From assembly GCF_965363235.1 (NCBI RefSeq), contig NC_134844.1, positions 54,246,872-54,310,871 on the forward strand: DNA of 64,000 nt, in the 5' to 3' direction. This stretch comes from Mytilus galloprovincialis (taxonomy: Eukaryota > Mollusca > Bivalvia > Mytilida > Mytilidae). The number at the start of each line of letters is the position of its first letter. The first letter of the stretch is position 1. The notes beneath the pieces are model-generated. The model was not told where the DNA came from and did no database searches. It worked only from the letters and a program-made list of their open reading frames with translations. Shown in pieces: positions 35,038-46,640 of this stretch. The position numbers were made by a program, and so were the translations under genes.

Positions 35038-36049
35038 ATACAGACATTTATTCAAATAGAAAACTCTCTAAAATCAGTTTTTCTCACATTAATACTCATT
35101 AATCAGAATTATAGTCTGAAAGAAATCACTGTGTATATTCTACGTTTTTCTTTACTATACATTTTATACCCCCTTCGATCCACTGTTTCAATTTTTTAAA
35201 GAATTTGAAAACAAGACTTTAATTATTGCCAGCTTACCCTATTTGCATATTTTCTGATAAAAAACGCCTAGAACCTGTTTAAAACTGTTTTGATAACGTA
35301 TTGAAAGCATATTAGAATACTATAAATGTAATGTTTAGCGGTCAATCATTACACCATTCAAGATTATATAAAGTATCCAATCCAGCCTCTGTCTCCAAAC
35401 CACATCTTATTGTATGCCTATTTGTCAATTAAAGAACACAGTTTCTGCCTCAAATGGTCAATTTATAATTCTTGTCACAACAGTATCATCTGTAACCATA
35501 TATCTGACACAATTTAGCTTATATATATACTAGAAGTGTTCAAACAAAGCCATATTTGCAATAGTTGTATGTATGCAGATACCAGTCTAAGATATAAATT
35601 CATTTAAAATGTTGTAGAGATGACTGCTAACATCTGATTTTTGCATAACTTCCAAGCTTAGCTATTGTTTTCTATATCAAGAACTTTAAAATCATAAAAT
35701 CATAGCATTTGCAAGATAAATTATTTGTTTTATGACCCAGGGGGTAGGCAATTTTCTATGTTTTTTGCCCCTGGGGCCTCAAGTTTCCTTAATCATTCTG
35801 CTGTTTCTACCAATTTGGAATATTTAGTACATATTCAGGATAGAACTCACTATTGTAAGTTTTCTTGAGATATTTTTGTTTTTCTAGCTTGTATTAATTA
35901 TGCCGTGGTGACAAAAAAGCAGATTTAGGTGTTGCGGCTAAAAAAAAAAAATTTTGGGTTATCGAAAGGACACAAATATACCCCATAAATAATATTCAGG
36001 AAGGATCTATGAGTTGCAATGACTGCGAAGAGTAAATATAAGCACTTCT

Positions 36050-36319
36050 TGTGCGGCATATTTTCAACGTTGATATGCCCTGAACTTTTCAGAGTTTAAA
36101 CTAACACTAAGTTTCTTAACCATCCCTACCTCGAATGAAAGGTTACCACATATTTTAATGTAAACAATATGCACATGTTTATGTACTGGTAACATTCCCA
36201 AGTTATGTCTCTGTGAGATGGAACACAGAGATCATAACTTGGAACCAGTATGTAAACAAACTTAATTTTCTATGAATATTCAAGATCTCCACAAACGAGG
36301 CGTGTTTTGAGAAGCACCT
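36050..36319. repeat. 270-bp internal direct repeat, right
   Basis: Equal length to the left copy. It abuts the right terminal inverted repeat, while the left copy lies about 160 bp inside the left one. Confidence 0.9.
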
Positions 36320-36339
36320 GTATTTACAAAGTGCAACCT

Positions 36340-36812
36340 AAAGAGGAAATAAGTACCATCAAATCAAAACATCAAAAAACATCTTCTTGATTGGAGGCGA
36401 CTTCAACCTACCAGATATAAATTGGCAAGAACAGACCATCACACATAGACAGTACCTCAGAAGAACCAGTCAAGCTTTTTTAGACACCGTAGCTGATAAC
36501 GGTCGTAGATTTCCCAACACGCAAAAAAACACCTTGGATTTAATACTTACCTCTCATCCATCATTCAAACTAAGATGTAAACCTTTACCATCAATAGGAA
36601 ACAGCGACCATGACATCGTCTTACTAGATATAGCATGTAAACCTTTAAAACCAAAACCAGTTAAAAGAAAGATATACCTGTGGAAAAAAGCAGATATATA
36701 TAAGATAAAGAAAGACCTCGAAACGTTCAAGACATCTTTTAAAAACACCTGCAACAGAACTTTAGAATCCATGTGGCATAGCTTCAAATCAGAAATTCAA
36801 AAAAACCATTGA
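36340..36812 (+). pseudogene. LINE endonuclease, C-terminal part
   Basis: AP endonuclease-like domain that nicks target DNA for target-primed reverse transcription. Visible motifs: IGGDFNLPDINW, then NTLDLILTS and a GNSDHDIVLLDI phrase carrying the catalytic SDH. The N-terminal half (TDPGIIIGTDTWL, then GAFYRPP) lies before the inserted element at 34240-34600 and contains stops. After residue SEIQKNH the frame closes and a charged linker follows in shifted frames before the reverse transcriptase. Belongs with 37058-38687 as one former polyprotein. Confidence 0.85.
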
Positions 36813-37057
36813 GAAGCGAGTACCAACTAAAATGACTTAAGGTAAACACCACACATCCCTTGAAGAACACAGCAATAAGACGCAAGATCAACCAAAAACA
36901 AAAAGCGCATAAGAAAGCTAGGAAAACCAAAAAGAAAAGAGACTAAGACAAGAAGTACAATGGGAAGTACTACTACAAAGACAACTCCAAGAAATTCTGG
37001 TCCTATACTAAAAGTAAAGGTCAGGAATGGACAGGAGTAGCACCATTAAAGAACAAA

Positions 37058-38687
37058 ATGGGATTCCTCCAAAGCGACAACAAAAGCAAAGCTTACATCC
37101 TTAACGACCTATTCCAGTCTGTATTTACAAAAGAGAACCTGAACAACTTCCCAAATAAAGGGAAAAGTCCATATACCACCATGGCTGACATACAAATAAA
37201 TGTAAAAGGAGTTCACAAATTATTGAAGAATCTGAAACCACACAAGGCAACTGGACCAGATGCTATACCATCCTGTATACTAAAGACAGCAGACCAACTT
37301 GCTCCAATTCTTACAGAACTATACCAAGCATCCCTCAACACCGGAGAAGTCCCTCAAGATTGGAAATATGCAAATGCAGTCCCACTTTTCAAAAAGGATA
37401 AAAGATACTTAGCATCAAACTACAGACCTGTATCACTTACCTCCATTTCATGCAAAGTCCTAGAACACATTGTACACAGCAGCGTAATGGACCATTTCGA
37501 CAAATACAAAACTCTCACAAATGCACAGCATAGATTCCGCAAACGACGATCTTGCGAATCCCAACTATTCATCACCATTCATGATATTGCATTAAAATTA
37601 AAAAGTAACAGCCATGTAGATATCATCCTACTAGATTTTGCTAAAGCGTTTGATAAAGTGCCATACCATCGCCTACTACATAAACTTGAGTACTACGGAG
37701 TAAATCCTAAAGCAAACAGGTGGATAAGATCATTCCTACAAATCTGAATGCAAAGCGTTATTCTAGAAGGAGCTGTCTCTGAACAAGTACCAGTACTCTC
37801 TGGTGTTCCTCAAGGAACAGTTCTTGGATCCCTATTGTTCCTGGCCTACATAAACGACATGCCAGAAACAGCAACATCATTAGAGACCAAACTTTTTGCA
37901 GACGACAGCCTCCTCTATCGAACCATCAGTAACCAAGCAGAAAGTGATTACTACAGAAAGATCTCACATCATTAGAGGACTGGTAAGATAAGTGGCAAAT
38001 GAGCTTCAATACAAATAAAAAATGCATTGTAATTAGAATACAACCCAAGAACCGTCCTGTAATACCAACTAATTACAAATTACACGGACACACACTGGAC
38101 ACCGTTGAAGCTAGTAAATACCTGGGAGTTACTATCAGCAATAATCTAACATGGGACAGACACATCGATAATATAGTGGGCAAAGGAAACAAAACACTTT
38201 GCTTAATTCGACGTAGTCTAAAAGATTGGACTAAACCGGTCAAAGCAGCAGCATATTCAACAATAGTAAGACCTTCGGTTGAGTATGCCTGCACAGTATG
38301 GGCCCCTACGAACAGGTACAAAAAAGAGCAGCTAGATTTGTAAACAACAACTACACAGACCGCACACCTGGCTGTGTAACAAAAATTATAACATCTTTGA
38401 AATGGGAAAGCCTTGAAGACCGCAGGAAGTAAAATAGGCTATGCATGCTGTTAAAAATCAAACATGATCTAATAAACATAGATAGGCACCAATATCTGAC
38501 GCCAAACGATAGCCGGACTAGAGGTAAAAACCGCTTCTTCCAAGAAAGGGCCATAACAGACGCCTTCGGACAATCATTTTTTCCAAGGACCATAAGAGAA
38601 TTGAACCAACTGCCAACATCAGCAACATCAGCTGACACAGTTGATGGATTCAGAGCTGCCCTGAAGGCATGCTCTGCTAAAATTTAG
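37058..38687 (+). pseudogene. LINE reverse transcriptase and C-terminal tail
   Basis: Non-LTR reverse transcriptase. In order: KATGPDAIPSCILK (fingers), NYRPVSLTSISCKVLEHIV, the catalytic ILLDFAKAFDKVPYHRLL, then after an in-frame TGA at 37745-37747 [20 protein letters not shown], the active-site [10 protein letters not shown], and after a second interruption near 37973 KYLGVTISNNLTW and SLKDWTKPVKAAAYS thumb/connection parts. A last frame (38445-38687) gives a LINE C-terminus, with NRFFQERAITDAFGQSFFPR and a short end. The overall order is that of Jockey/CR1 elements. Two or three breaks make it non-functional. Divergent from the LINE fragment at 29128, so two families are present. Confidence 0.9.
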
Positions 38688-38838
38688 ATAGTAACATCCT
38701 GTACATAGTTTTAATTGTATATATATAGAGAACGTTTTATCCTGTAAATAGCCAAGAGAAAACTTTCTGTGTTATCCGACATTGCGTTAATTTTTGCAGG
38801 GACCTCATATATTCAAATTTGAATTCGGTTCCTTACCT

Positions 38839-38997
38839 GGAAGAAGAAGAAGAAGAAGAAGAAGAAGAAGAAGAAGAAGAAGAAGAAGAAGAAGAAGAAG
38901 AAGAAGAAGAAGAAGAAGAAGAAGAAGAAGAAGAAGAAGAAGAAGAAGAAGAAGAAGAAGAAGAAGAAGCAGAAGCAGAAGCAGAAGCAGAAGAAGA
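38839..38997. repeat. GAA microsatellite at LINE 3' end
   Basis: About 50 uninterrupted or nearly uninterrupted GAA triplets, with four GCA-bearing units near 38968-38990. Open in all frames, giving spurious poly-Glu, poly-Arg, poly-Leu and poly-Ser products. Confidence 0.95.
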
Positions 38998-39059
38998 AGA
39001 AGAAGATGCACGTAGTGTTATGTCCGTTATGTAATATTTGAGTAACAGATCAACACAGA

Positions 39060-39245
39060 TATGTTTCACTTGTGAATGCATATCTCGTCAATCCTCAATT
39101 GCAACCGTTAAATGATAATATGCGACCTATTTCATAATTTATTGTAATGATTAACACGGCAATGTATGTAGCAGAGCAGAAACTAATACATGTATCTGTA
39201 TCTCATCAAGAGCACTAACATTTAAACGGTTTTGATGGTGTTCAT
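39060..39245. repeat. Dispersed repeat, partner at 885-1078
   Basis: Same blocks and order as the first copy (GTCAATCCTCAATTGC, GCAGAGCAGAAACT, GTTTTGATGGTGTTC). Confidence 0.6.
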
Positions 39246-39671
39246 AGACGTTACGCGCGATGTTCGTACATGTAAGCGTAACTCAACGTCGCGAATATTT
39301 CGTAACGTTCAAACAAAAATTCGACTGAAACGTTGTTTTTAAGAAAGTACGACATTCTTTTAAGACTCCACAAAAACGACGGTGTTTTTTAACTACCTTT
39401 CAAAAAATAACATTTTAAAAAATCATAAAAATCTACCATTATAAGAGCACTGATAAGTAAACAATTGACGTAAATTTGAGTTGAGTTCGTTTTTACGTCA
39501 AAAGACAACCTTGTAAGCCTTTGCAAAATCGCTCATAAATTACCATATATATGTACATAAGTTTAATAATGACAACTATCCATTTTGTTATAAAAAAAAA
39601 CCTCATATGTAACATTTTTTTTAATTTGAGGTTTCATATGACTTTAATAGTAATTCATAAAGTATATAATT
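39246..39671. other. Intergenic DNA, nothing recognised
   Basis: AT-rich, no gene or repeat partner noticed. Confidence 0.4.
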
Positions 39672-39775
39672 AGTTATCAAAAATACAAGGATTATAATTT
39701 TATACGCCAGACGCGCGTTTCGTCTACATAAGACTCATCAGTGACGCTCAGATCAAAATAGTCATATAAACATGA
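39672..39775 (-). repeat. Family C fragment (one end only)
   Basis: Reverse-orientation TAGTTATCAAAAATACAAGG, then the CCAGACGCGCGTTTCGTC and AAGACTCATCAGTGACGCTC blocks. The rest of the unit is missing. Confidence 0.75.
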
Positions 39776-40711
39776 CACAATGTGAAACAATTGAAACTCG
39801 GAACCCTAACAGCTTAAATAATAAAAAATAACCAAATAAGACAGACAACAAAACACTGATTTTAAAACAGGTTCATGACAAGTTTGCCTGAGTTATTTAC
39901 TGTATCAATAATGAAAAACAATTTACTTTTGAAGTGTTAACTTAGAAATAAAACAGCATATGCAATAAAGCAAAAAGGTGAAGCTCGTGTCTGTTAAACA
40001 ACTTCTTAGGAACGCAACTCTCTCAATAAAAAAACTTTTTACTTAAGCTACTACACATTCCATAAGACGAACAGACATTAATGAGCAACACACATAATCC
40101 CATCCTTTTGGAACATCAAATAACAGTAAATTACCAATGTAATATATAGATATTATTTAAAATTTGCATACATCTTTGACATGTAGATCATTGATTAACT
40201 AGAAATGTGTAAAGAATGAACACTCACTTATACTTTTTTCCCCAAAAAACTTATTGTTGTTGCTACACAAAAAATAGTTAAAATTGATACCAAATAAACA
40301 GAGGGTCATCGACTTTTATTTTGATGCATGCACGAGTATATTGTAGTACTGCTGGTAAATCAAAAACCGAAAATGATTCATAACTTTATATTTGAACGAA
40401 GTTAAGTGGAATATATTTTTGTACACTTAGATTTGCGCTATGTCTAAATAACATCATAGCAAGAGTAGTAAAACATCTAGGTCATTCATCGTTTGGTCCA
40501 TTTATCCAATGGGTGTGTATACAATACCAAGGTTCATGTATTTTACGGGTTTTATGGACTGCGGCGTATTGTATATGCTATTGTAATGACCTTTGTATCA
40601 GGAGTGAAAGACCTGGCAGCAGGCCGCATTTTTCTTGAAGACTTATTTGCACTTTTTTATACATCTGTTCTACCAAAGTTTCGTACTCCTATGGTGATTG
40701 TGGGGGAATTC
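39776..40711. other. Intergenic DNA, nothing recognised
   Basis: A 73-codon frame (40493-40714) has no motif. Not supported as a gene. Confidence 0.35.
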
Positions 40712-40898
40712 TAGACAGTTCGGCACCCAGACAAATCGGTACCGGGACAAATCGGCACCTACCATAGACAAATCGGCACCCGTGAAAGACAAATCGGCAC
40801 CCAGACAAATCGGCACCTACCATAGACAAATCGGCACCCGTGAAAGACAAATCGGCACCTAGACAAATCGGCACCTAACATAGACAAATCGGCACCTT
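40712..40898. repeat. Minisatellite of GACAAATCGGCACC
   Basis: About ten copies of GACAAATCGGCACC separated alternately by TACCATA, CGTGAAA or CA spacers, so the higher-order unit is roughly 60 bp and occurs about 2.5 times. Confidence 0.9.
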
Positions 40899-41299
40899 AT
40901 AAATTATTTATCTTTGATCCAAATATAGTGAACCAAAAATTCATATTTCCTGGAACTGTTTATGTATAAGGGCATGAACTCAATTTGCATGTTTAGTGTG
41001 AATATATAGCAATTATGTTTGACTGTTATTAATTTGTCTCCTGCACTATTTATAACATTATTGTCAATATTGTACATTGTATCTTCGAAGAGGTATCTTA
41101 TTAAGTGATTAATTACTTTTGTTATTTGTTTGTGAAGACTGTACCGCAGCGTAGTCATTTTGATAGGTGTATTATTTTCGTGAATTAATTTTTCTGAAAC
41201 AATGAACATGCTGATTTTATAGATTTCACCACACATGTACTTGGAATGTGCATGTACAAGTTTTAATGTAATGCATAGTTCTATTACTATAGTTTTCTT

Positions 41300-42758
41300 T
41301 TTCCCTACTTTAGTTTTGTCTTTCTTTTTCTTAGCTTCTGTATTCTTGTTTTCCATTTGTTCGTTTTCTTTTATCTGTGTATCTATTTCTACATTTTCAA
41401 CAATATCTTCAGATTCTGTTTCAAAAGTTTGTTCATTTCAGGTAAACACGGAAACATTTTCGGTTTCGTGTGTTTCAACTGTTTTTTCTTTATGTTCACA
41501 AGATATTTCTATTATTTCACCAATTTGTAACTCATTCTGTTGTATGATTTCTTGTTTGTTTGTAATGTTGTCCTGATTGTCTTGTTCCCACGATTCTTCG
41601 TTTTCCCAATTGTTTTTGTATGTTGTGTTCTCTGTTTGGTATTGATTATTTGATTCTAAATCGGTATCAAAAATTTCACTTGTGACAAACTCCTCTGTAT
41701 TTTCTATATGATCTTTTTTCGGTGGTGAAGGAAAACCCTGTCCAAAATACCTAGTTCCCGTATCAAAACTACAGAATTTGGAATGTGTGTAAGACCTGTC
41801 TATATTTTGATCATGTACTTCATCATATTGAGAGATATCATACGTTTTGAGGTTTTCTTGATCACTATTGCCATTGTCATATGTGTTATTTGTATTAGGT
41901 ACATCTTTGTCATTATAACATTCTGTAGATTTGTGTCCATAGCGACCACACTTGAAACAATAATCTTGTTGTTCCCATCTACGTTTTGGTTCATTTCTGC
42001 AATCTATAGCAATGAGGCCGTATTCATTGCATTTGTAGCATTTTTTCAGATTTTGTTGACCCTCATATCTTATAGTAACAAGCTGCCCCTGAATGTATAT
42101 TTTTCTTGGAATCGGTTTTTCCATTGATGCAATTCTACCAATTCTGACTCCCGACTGAATAGAAGGAAAGTTTTTAAATGTAGGCGATATCAGTTTGATT
42201 ATTTTTCCATATTGACTTATTTTTTTGTGAACAATTGCAGGCTTAACTTCGAACGGCATCCCGTATATAAGAACATCTATGAAATCTTTTTTGTTCTCCC
42301 ATTGGAGAGGACCAGCCTTTTCTGTTGTAAATTCAGTGTTTCCTATTTGAAATTTAGCAAATTTCCCCAAAAAAAGTTTGCAGACTTGTACTGTCTTTAC
42401 ATGTTACCATATACAGATCTTGATTTATCCTTTGTAGGCATTTTATTAAGTCTGATACATTTGTAGTTATTTGTAAATGTGTAAGAATATCTGTCGTCGT
42501 AATTTTATCTTCGACTAACTTTTCTTTTTGTATAATATCACTTAAATTTTCTTTCTGTAGCGGGCTTGTTTTAATTATCTTTGCTGTCAAATGTCTAGCA
42601 ATAGTTTTGTTTATGGTTATTCCATCTCCATATTGACTATCACCATCTTGACTGTTAGATTCATATTGATAACCGTCATAACCATCATTTTCAGTTTCCA
42701 TTTTGCATATATGTAATGTCAAAAGCAAACCTTTTGTCGATAAGTAAATATTGTTCAC
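41300..42758 (-). mobile_element. Zinc-knuckle ORF1/gag-like fossil
   Basis: The minus strand encodes, in order, an acidic N-terminal region, a domain with an RRM-like look (FIDVLIYGMPFEVKPAIV, then KISQYGKI), two CCHC-type zinc knuckles (near residues 111-124 and 138-151 of the 310-residue frame at 41438-42370) and a low-complexity Glu/Asn-rich then Lys-rich tail. This order is typical of the first reading frame of non-LTR elements and also resembles gag nucleocapsid proteins. No reverse transcriptase, protease, integrase or long terminal repeats were found nearby, so the family stays open. The frame is broken, about two breaks, and is treated as a fossil. Confidence 0.6.
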
Positions 42759-44182
42759 TCATTAACGAATGAGCGACACATTTAGTAAACAAGAAATATG
42801 GCGATCGGTTTATCGTATCACTTATAAATTAAAGTATGTTTACATTTTGCTTATATAACATAAAACAGTACTTATCACTATTAGTTGTCTGTTTCCTCAA
42901 AGTGGAATTTCAAAGAAAGCACTAATTTTCACTAAGACTCCGGAGCAGATGAAAAACACGTCCGTTCACCTTAACGTCCAGGTAGCCGTCTATTCAACTG
43001 GACATCTCACTACTCTCCCTCCTAAGAGTATGATGATGTGTGGGTTTTTCCGTCCGGCTATCCTGTCTGGATATTGCGGACTTTCTACTTATTGTCTGGT
43101 TCTGACTCAGTTGACCGTTAACTCAGCTTACTCAGCATGTATGGGTCTGATTACATTATTCGGTCCTCGTGAAGATAAAATAAAGGTCATACAATTGGAA
43201 CGTGTGAAATAACGGTAAACAAAAGTCGCAACTGTCGTTCTGTCAGGGGACCCTCCCAGGAAAAACAGTAAACACGAACTCTATATGTTTATTCCCAGAG
43301 ACCTTAGTAACAATCCTTACATACAATAACACCAAAAGTGTATCTTATGTTCATCACATGTCTTTATATAAACGTTGTCTAACAGTTAACAGAGATTGTG
43401 AATGTAGAAGTGAGCGTTTACTAAAATGCTTGAAAATTTTTGTATGTACAAACCTGCAACCTACGACCTAAATCGTAACAGTACTTTATATATCTAAAAG
43501 AGGGACGAAAGATACCAAAGGGACAGTCAACCTCATAAATGTAATCTTCTCGGGTAACGTAGCAACTTACTTTTCGTGCTTAGATTCGTGTCTTGTTTCT
43601 ACGACTGATATCTATGTACGACAAATGATTTCCCCATACATTCAGATTTTCAAAGTATTTCTAAGTAACGTACATTTTGTACCTACTGGCGAAGATTATC
43701 TCATATAAATGTGTTGTTCACACCAGTATTTTACATATAGAAATTAAAACAAAATATTGTAAAACATATGATGTCCAATTTGACAATTCTCTTCCAGAAA
43801 CCAACATAAAGTAAAAATGATAAAATTCGGGTTAAAGAACGGCCTCCAATAATAAGCAAAACCCATACAGCATAATGCGCAGTAAAATGCCCCAAAATGA
43901 CAAAAGTACAACACTTTTAAAAGGAAAACTAATTGCCTGGTTTATAAACAAAACAATGTAAGAAAAACAAATATGATATACAGCAAAACACTACTACCGA
44001 TGAATTACAAGCACATTCAGAATATGGCAGGGTAAAACTAATTTGGTGCGATACCCTCCCTTAACCTAGGACAGCAATGTATTAGTGCAACATAATAACA
44101 ATCAATAAAAATCAGTTGAATGGGAAAAACATCTAACAATAAGACAGACTGCACATGTCAGGTCATCTATACATCTCTATAA
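42759..44182. other. Intergenic DNA, mostly unrecognised
   Basis: An 87-codon plus-strand frame at 42949-43212 has balanced composition (product rich in Ser, Thr, Leu, with CGFFRPAILSGYCGLSTYCL) but no family match that I know. A reversed scrap of family B lies at about 43500-43545. Confidence 0.35.
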
Positions 44183-45639
44183 GGCCACACCAATTTGATT
44201 CCTTGTTCGACGGACCCGCCCGCACCTATTTTTTTCAAAACAGAATTTTTTTATTTTTTTTATATTCCCGCTTCCCGCATCCGGAAATGTAATCATGTCC
44301 ATTTCCCGCACCGTTTTTTTTTGTAAATATTATAAAAAGATATCAACATTTGTTTTTTAAAATCACACTCTAACCTGTATATAACGATTTTAAACATAAA
44401 AGCACCCCACAACACTGTAAATATCTGTGAGAATATTTTTTTCAGCATGAAACCTATTTATCCAAAGAGGGAGTGCTCCGATATAAATTTATAACAGCGG
44501 ATACCGGTAAAGAACAAAAAATTGGTTTCTTTCCCCCTTACTTATATTCCCTATCAAAAAAATAAAATAAAGTACAGAGAACTTCTGAAGGATTTGCCTT
44601 CAACTGCAATTATATTGTATGCTGGCGAAACAAAACTATTCATAGCCGCTGCATGTTTATGCACCTGTCCTGATTGATTCAGGGGCCTGTCGTTCGGCAG
44701 TTATCGTTTGTTGATGTTGATCATTGGTATTTTCCCGTTTGGATATATAAATTAGATCGTTTGTTTTCCTGTTCGGATTGTGTACGCTAATAATTTTGGG
44801 GTCCTTTATAGCTTGCTGTTTGGTCTGTATCAAAGCCCTGTGTAAAAGGCCGTACCTTGACCTGTGTTTGTTATTATCAGGTTGAGAACAACCCTCCCTC
44901 AGACAAGGGGTCATTTTACTGATGTAGAAAATAAAGTAGAAATACCAAGGATTTGTACTATAGTTCTTCTATACAAAACCTTTGAAAACTTAGAATTTTG
45001 TACTCAAAAAGAGGAGAGCTACATCATATTTTAAACAACTTTTTTCTAAAAGAGGGGTCCACTTATTTTGAATAATATTAAACTGTTAAAGTAAATGTTA
45101 ATTTAACATGGTTAAAGTCCAGAAATATTACAAAATTCTTGGACATGTTTTGACCATTTAATACTAGATAGATATATAGTTCTTTGAGAAAATATGAGCC
45201 CTTTTGTACAAACAAATATATTATAACTTATATTGATCCCTCATAAAACATGTAAAAGGGATATTTATAACATAAAGGGGTTGTCCCCAAACTGATTATG
45301 ACTTGGATGGAGAATTGTCTCATTGTCAGTCACACATACATCATTTGTACATAGACCAGATTTAATTATTTCTTGGTGAACAGGGAAAAAATACTTCAGA
45401 AATTAAAGAAATGTCAAAGTACAAGTGATAAACATTGATAAATCAAGTTTTAATATTGTCAAAACCTACTATTTTATGTTTACAAAAAAAAAATTATAAT
45501 CGCTCGCCTTTACTTTTCAAGCTTCGCCTCAAAAATTTGCAAATTAAATATTTTTTTTATTAAAATTTTCAAATCGCCCGCTCGCCCCAAATTTTGGAGT
45601 CCAAACATCCGTAGAACAAGAAATTAAATTGGTGTGGCC
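44183..45639. mobile_element. PIF/Harbinger-like non-autonomous element, copy 2
   Basis: Same ends (GGCCACACCAATTT) and TAA flanks as 29545-30979, and the same orientation. By eye the two copies are well over 90% alike with several small indels. Family-A-like piece retained (about 44745-44900). Confidence 0.85.
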
Positions 45640-45879
45640 TAAAATATAACATATCTTAGAGCACTCGCAGTCACCGACAGGTAGTTCAAAACAAATAAAG
45701 ACTAATTAATCTTGATTTTAATAAAAAGAAATATCAATTAGTACATATCCAACAGCCAATGCATTTATAACATACACATCATTAACAGTCAGAGGAAAAA
45801 AAACCTGAACTTGTGCAAAACCAAGAAACAGGTATCGACAGATTGTCGAGTCATAGATATAGGAAGATGTTGTGTGAGT

Positions 45880-46060
45880 GCTAATAAGACAACTCTCCAA
45901 CCAAATAACAATTTATAAAAGTAAACCATTATAGGTCAATGTAAGGCCTTCAACACGGAGCCTTGGCTCACACCGAACAGCAAGCTATAAAGGGCCCCAA
46001 AATTACTAGTGTAAAACCATTCAAACGGGAAAACCAACGGTCTAATCTATACAAAACACG
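45880..46060 (-). repeat. Family A-related repeat, reversed
   Basis: AGCAAGCTATAAAGGGCCCC and AACGGGAAAACCAACGGTCT are the reverse of blocks in family A and in the Harbinger-like elements. Confidence 0.7.
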
Positions 46061-46640
46061 AGAAACGAGAAACACGTAAAAATTACATAAACATACGACA
46101 ACTACTGTACATCAGATTCCTGACTTAGTAGAGGTACAAACATCATGCATGTACATAAGCATATCAAGTAAGATTTAGTTTAACTGATTTTTTTTATATC
46201 AAAATCATTATTTATCCAAATAAAACAATATTCAAAGATGAAATGACAGTGTTGAATTGATACCCTTTTAGAATAAGTTTGTGCGAAGGATCGGTTAGAT
46301 AACCAGGATATGTCTAAATTACCGGTTTCTAGATCTCTAAATAGAATCCCTGTGAAAAAAAAAAACTATGTGCAATCCCGTTTGAAATTAGTCAGGTGCA
46401 GCTAAGCTTTCATTGTATATATGGATTGAATGTTTGATTGTTGGTATTTAAACGACACTTTCAGCGCCACGTTTGGGCTATATCATTGCGGCCAGTTTTT
46501 AATGGTGGAGGAAGCCGGAATGCTCGGAGAAAACCACCGAGCTTTGATAGATAATATGACTATCCTAGTAAATCAATTAAGATTCGAGTCGAGAAAACCT
46601 GTACGGGCGGAAATTCCTCTGACATTGAACACAGAAATCT
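46061..46640. other. Intergenic DNA 3' of FLYWCH remnant
   Basis: Holds a 72-codon plus-strand frame at 46430-46648 whose AGGAAGCCGGAATGCTCGGA stretch resembles a G-rich phrase that recurs in many marine animal genomes. Not supported as a gene. Confidence 0.3.

Larger units (their letters stand above)
34609..36338. mobile_element. 1.73-kb inverted-repeat DNA element inside the LINE
   Basis: Ends GGTTGCATTTCTGTAAATA and GGTTGCACTTTGTAAATA (inverted) are flanked by TA on both sides. The host LINE endonuclease frame resumes on the far side (SKHQKTSFLIGGDFN) with a one-base discrepancy. No transposase seen. It contains a 270-bp direct repeat. TA duplication suggests a Tc1/mariner-class non-autonomous element, but the length and internal repeats are atypical. 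Confidence 0.85.
33700..38838 (+). mobile_element. Decayed Jockey/CR1-type LINE, near full length
   Basis: Order is a short polar 5' frame (33864-34190), an AP-type endonuclease in two parts (about 34240-34608 and 36340-36812) split by an inserted element, then reverse transcriptase (37058-38343) and a C-terminal tail (38445-38687). Several stops and frame shifts, so it cannot move by itself. The 3' untranslated part runs directly into a long GAA tract, which may be the element's own tail. Confidence 0.9.

Noticed and set aside
34768-36319. 270-bp direct repeats as a pair of LTRs
   Set aside because: They lie inside an element with its own inverted ends and TA duplication, enclose no retroviral genes, and have no target duplication of their own.
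38794-39081. Poly-Arg, poly-Glu, poly-Leu and poly-Ser open frames
   Set aside because: All are readings of the GAA tract on both strands.
40712-40898. CRISPR-like array (constant repeats with alternating spacers)
   Set aside because: Spacers are only 2-7 bp and recur in order; it is a compound minisatellite in animal DNA.
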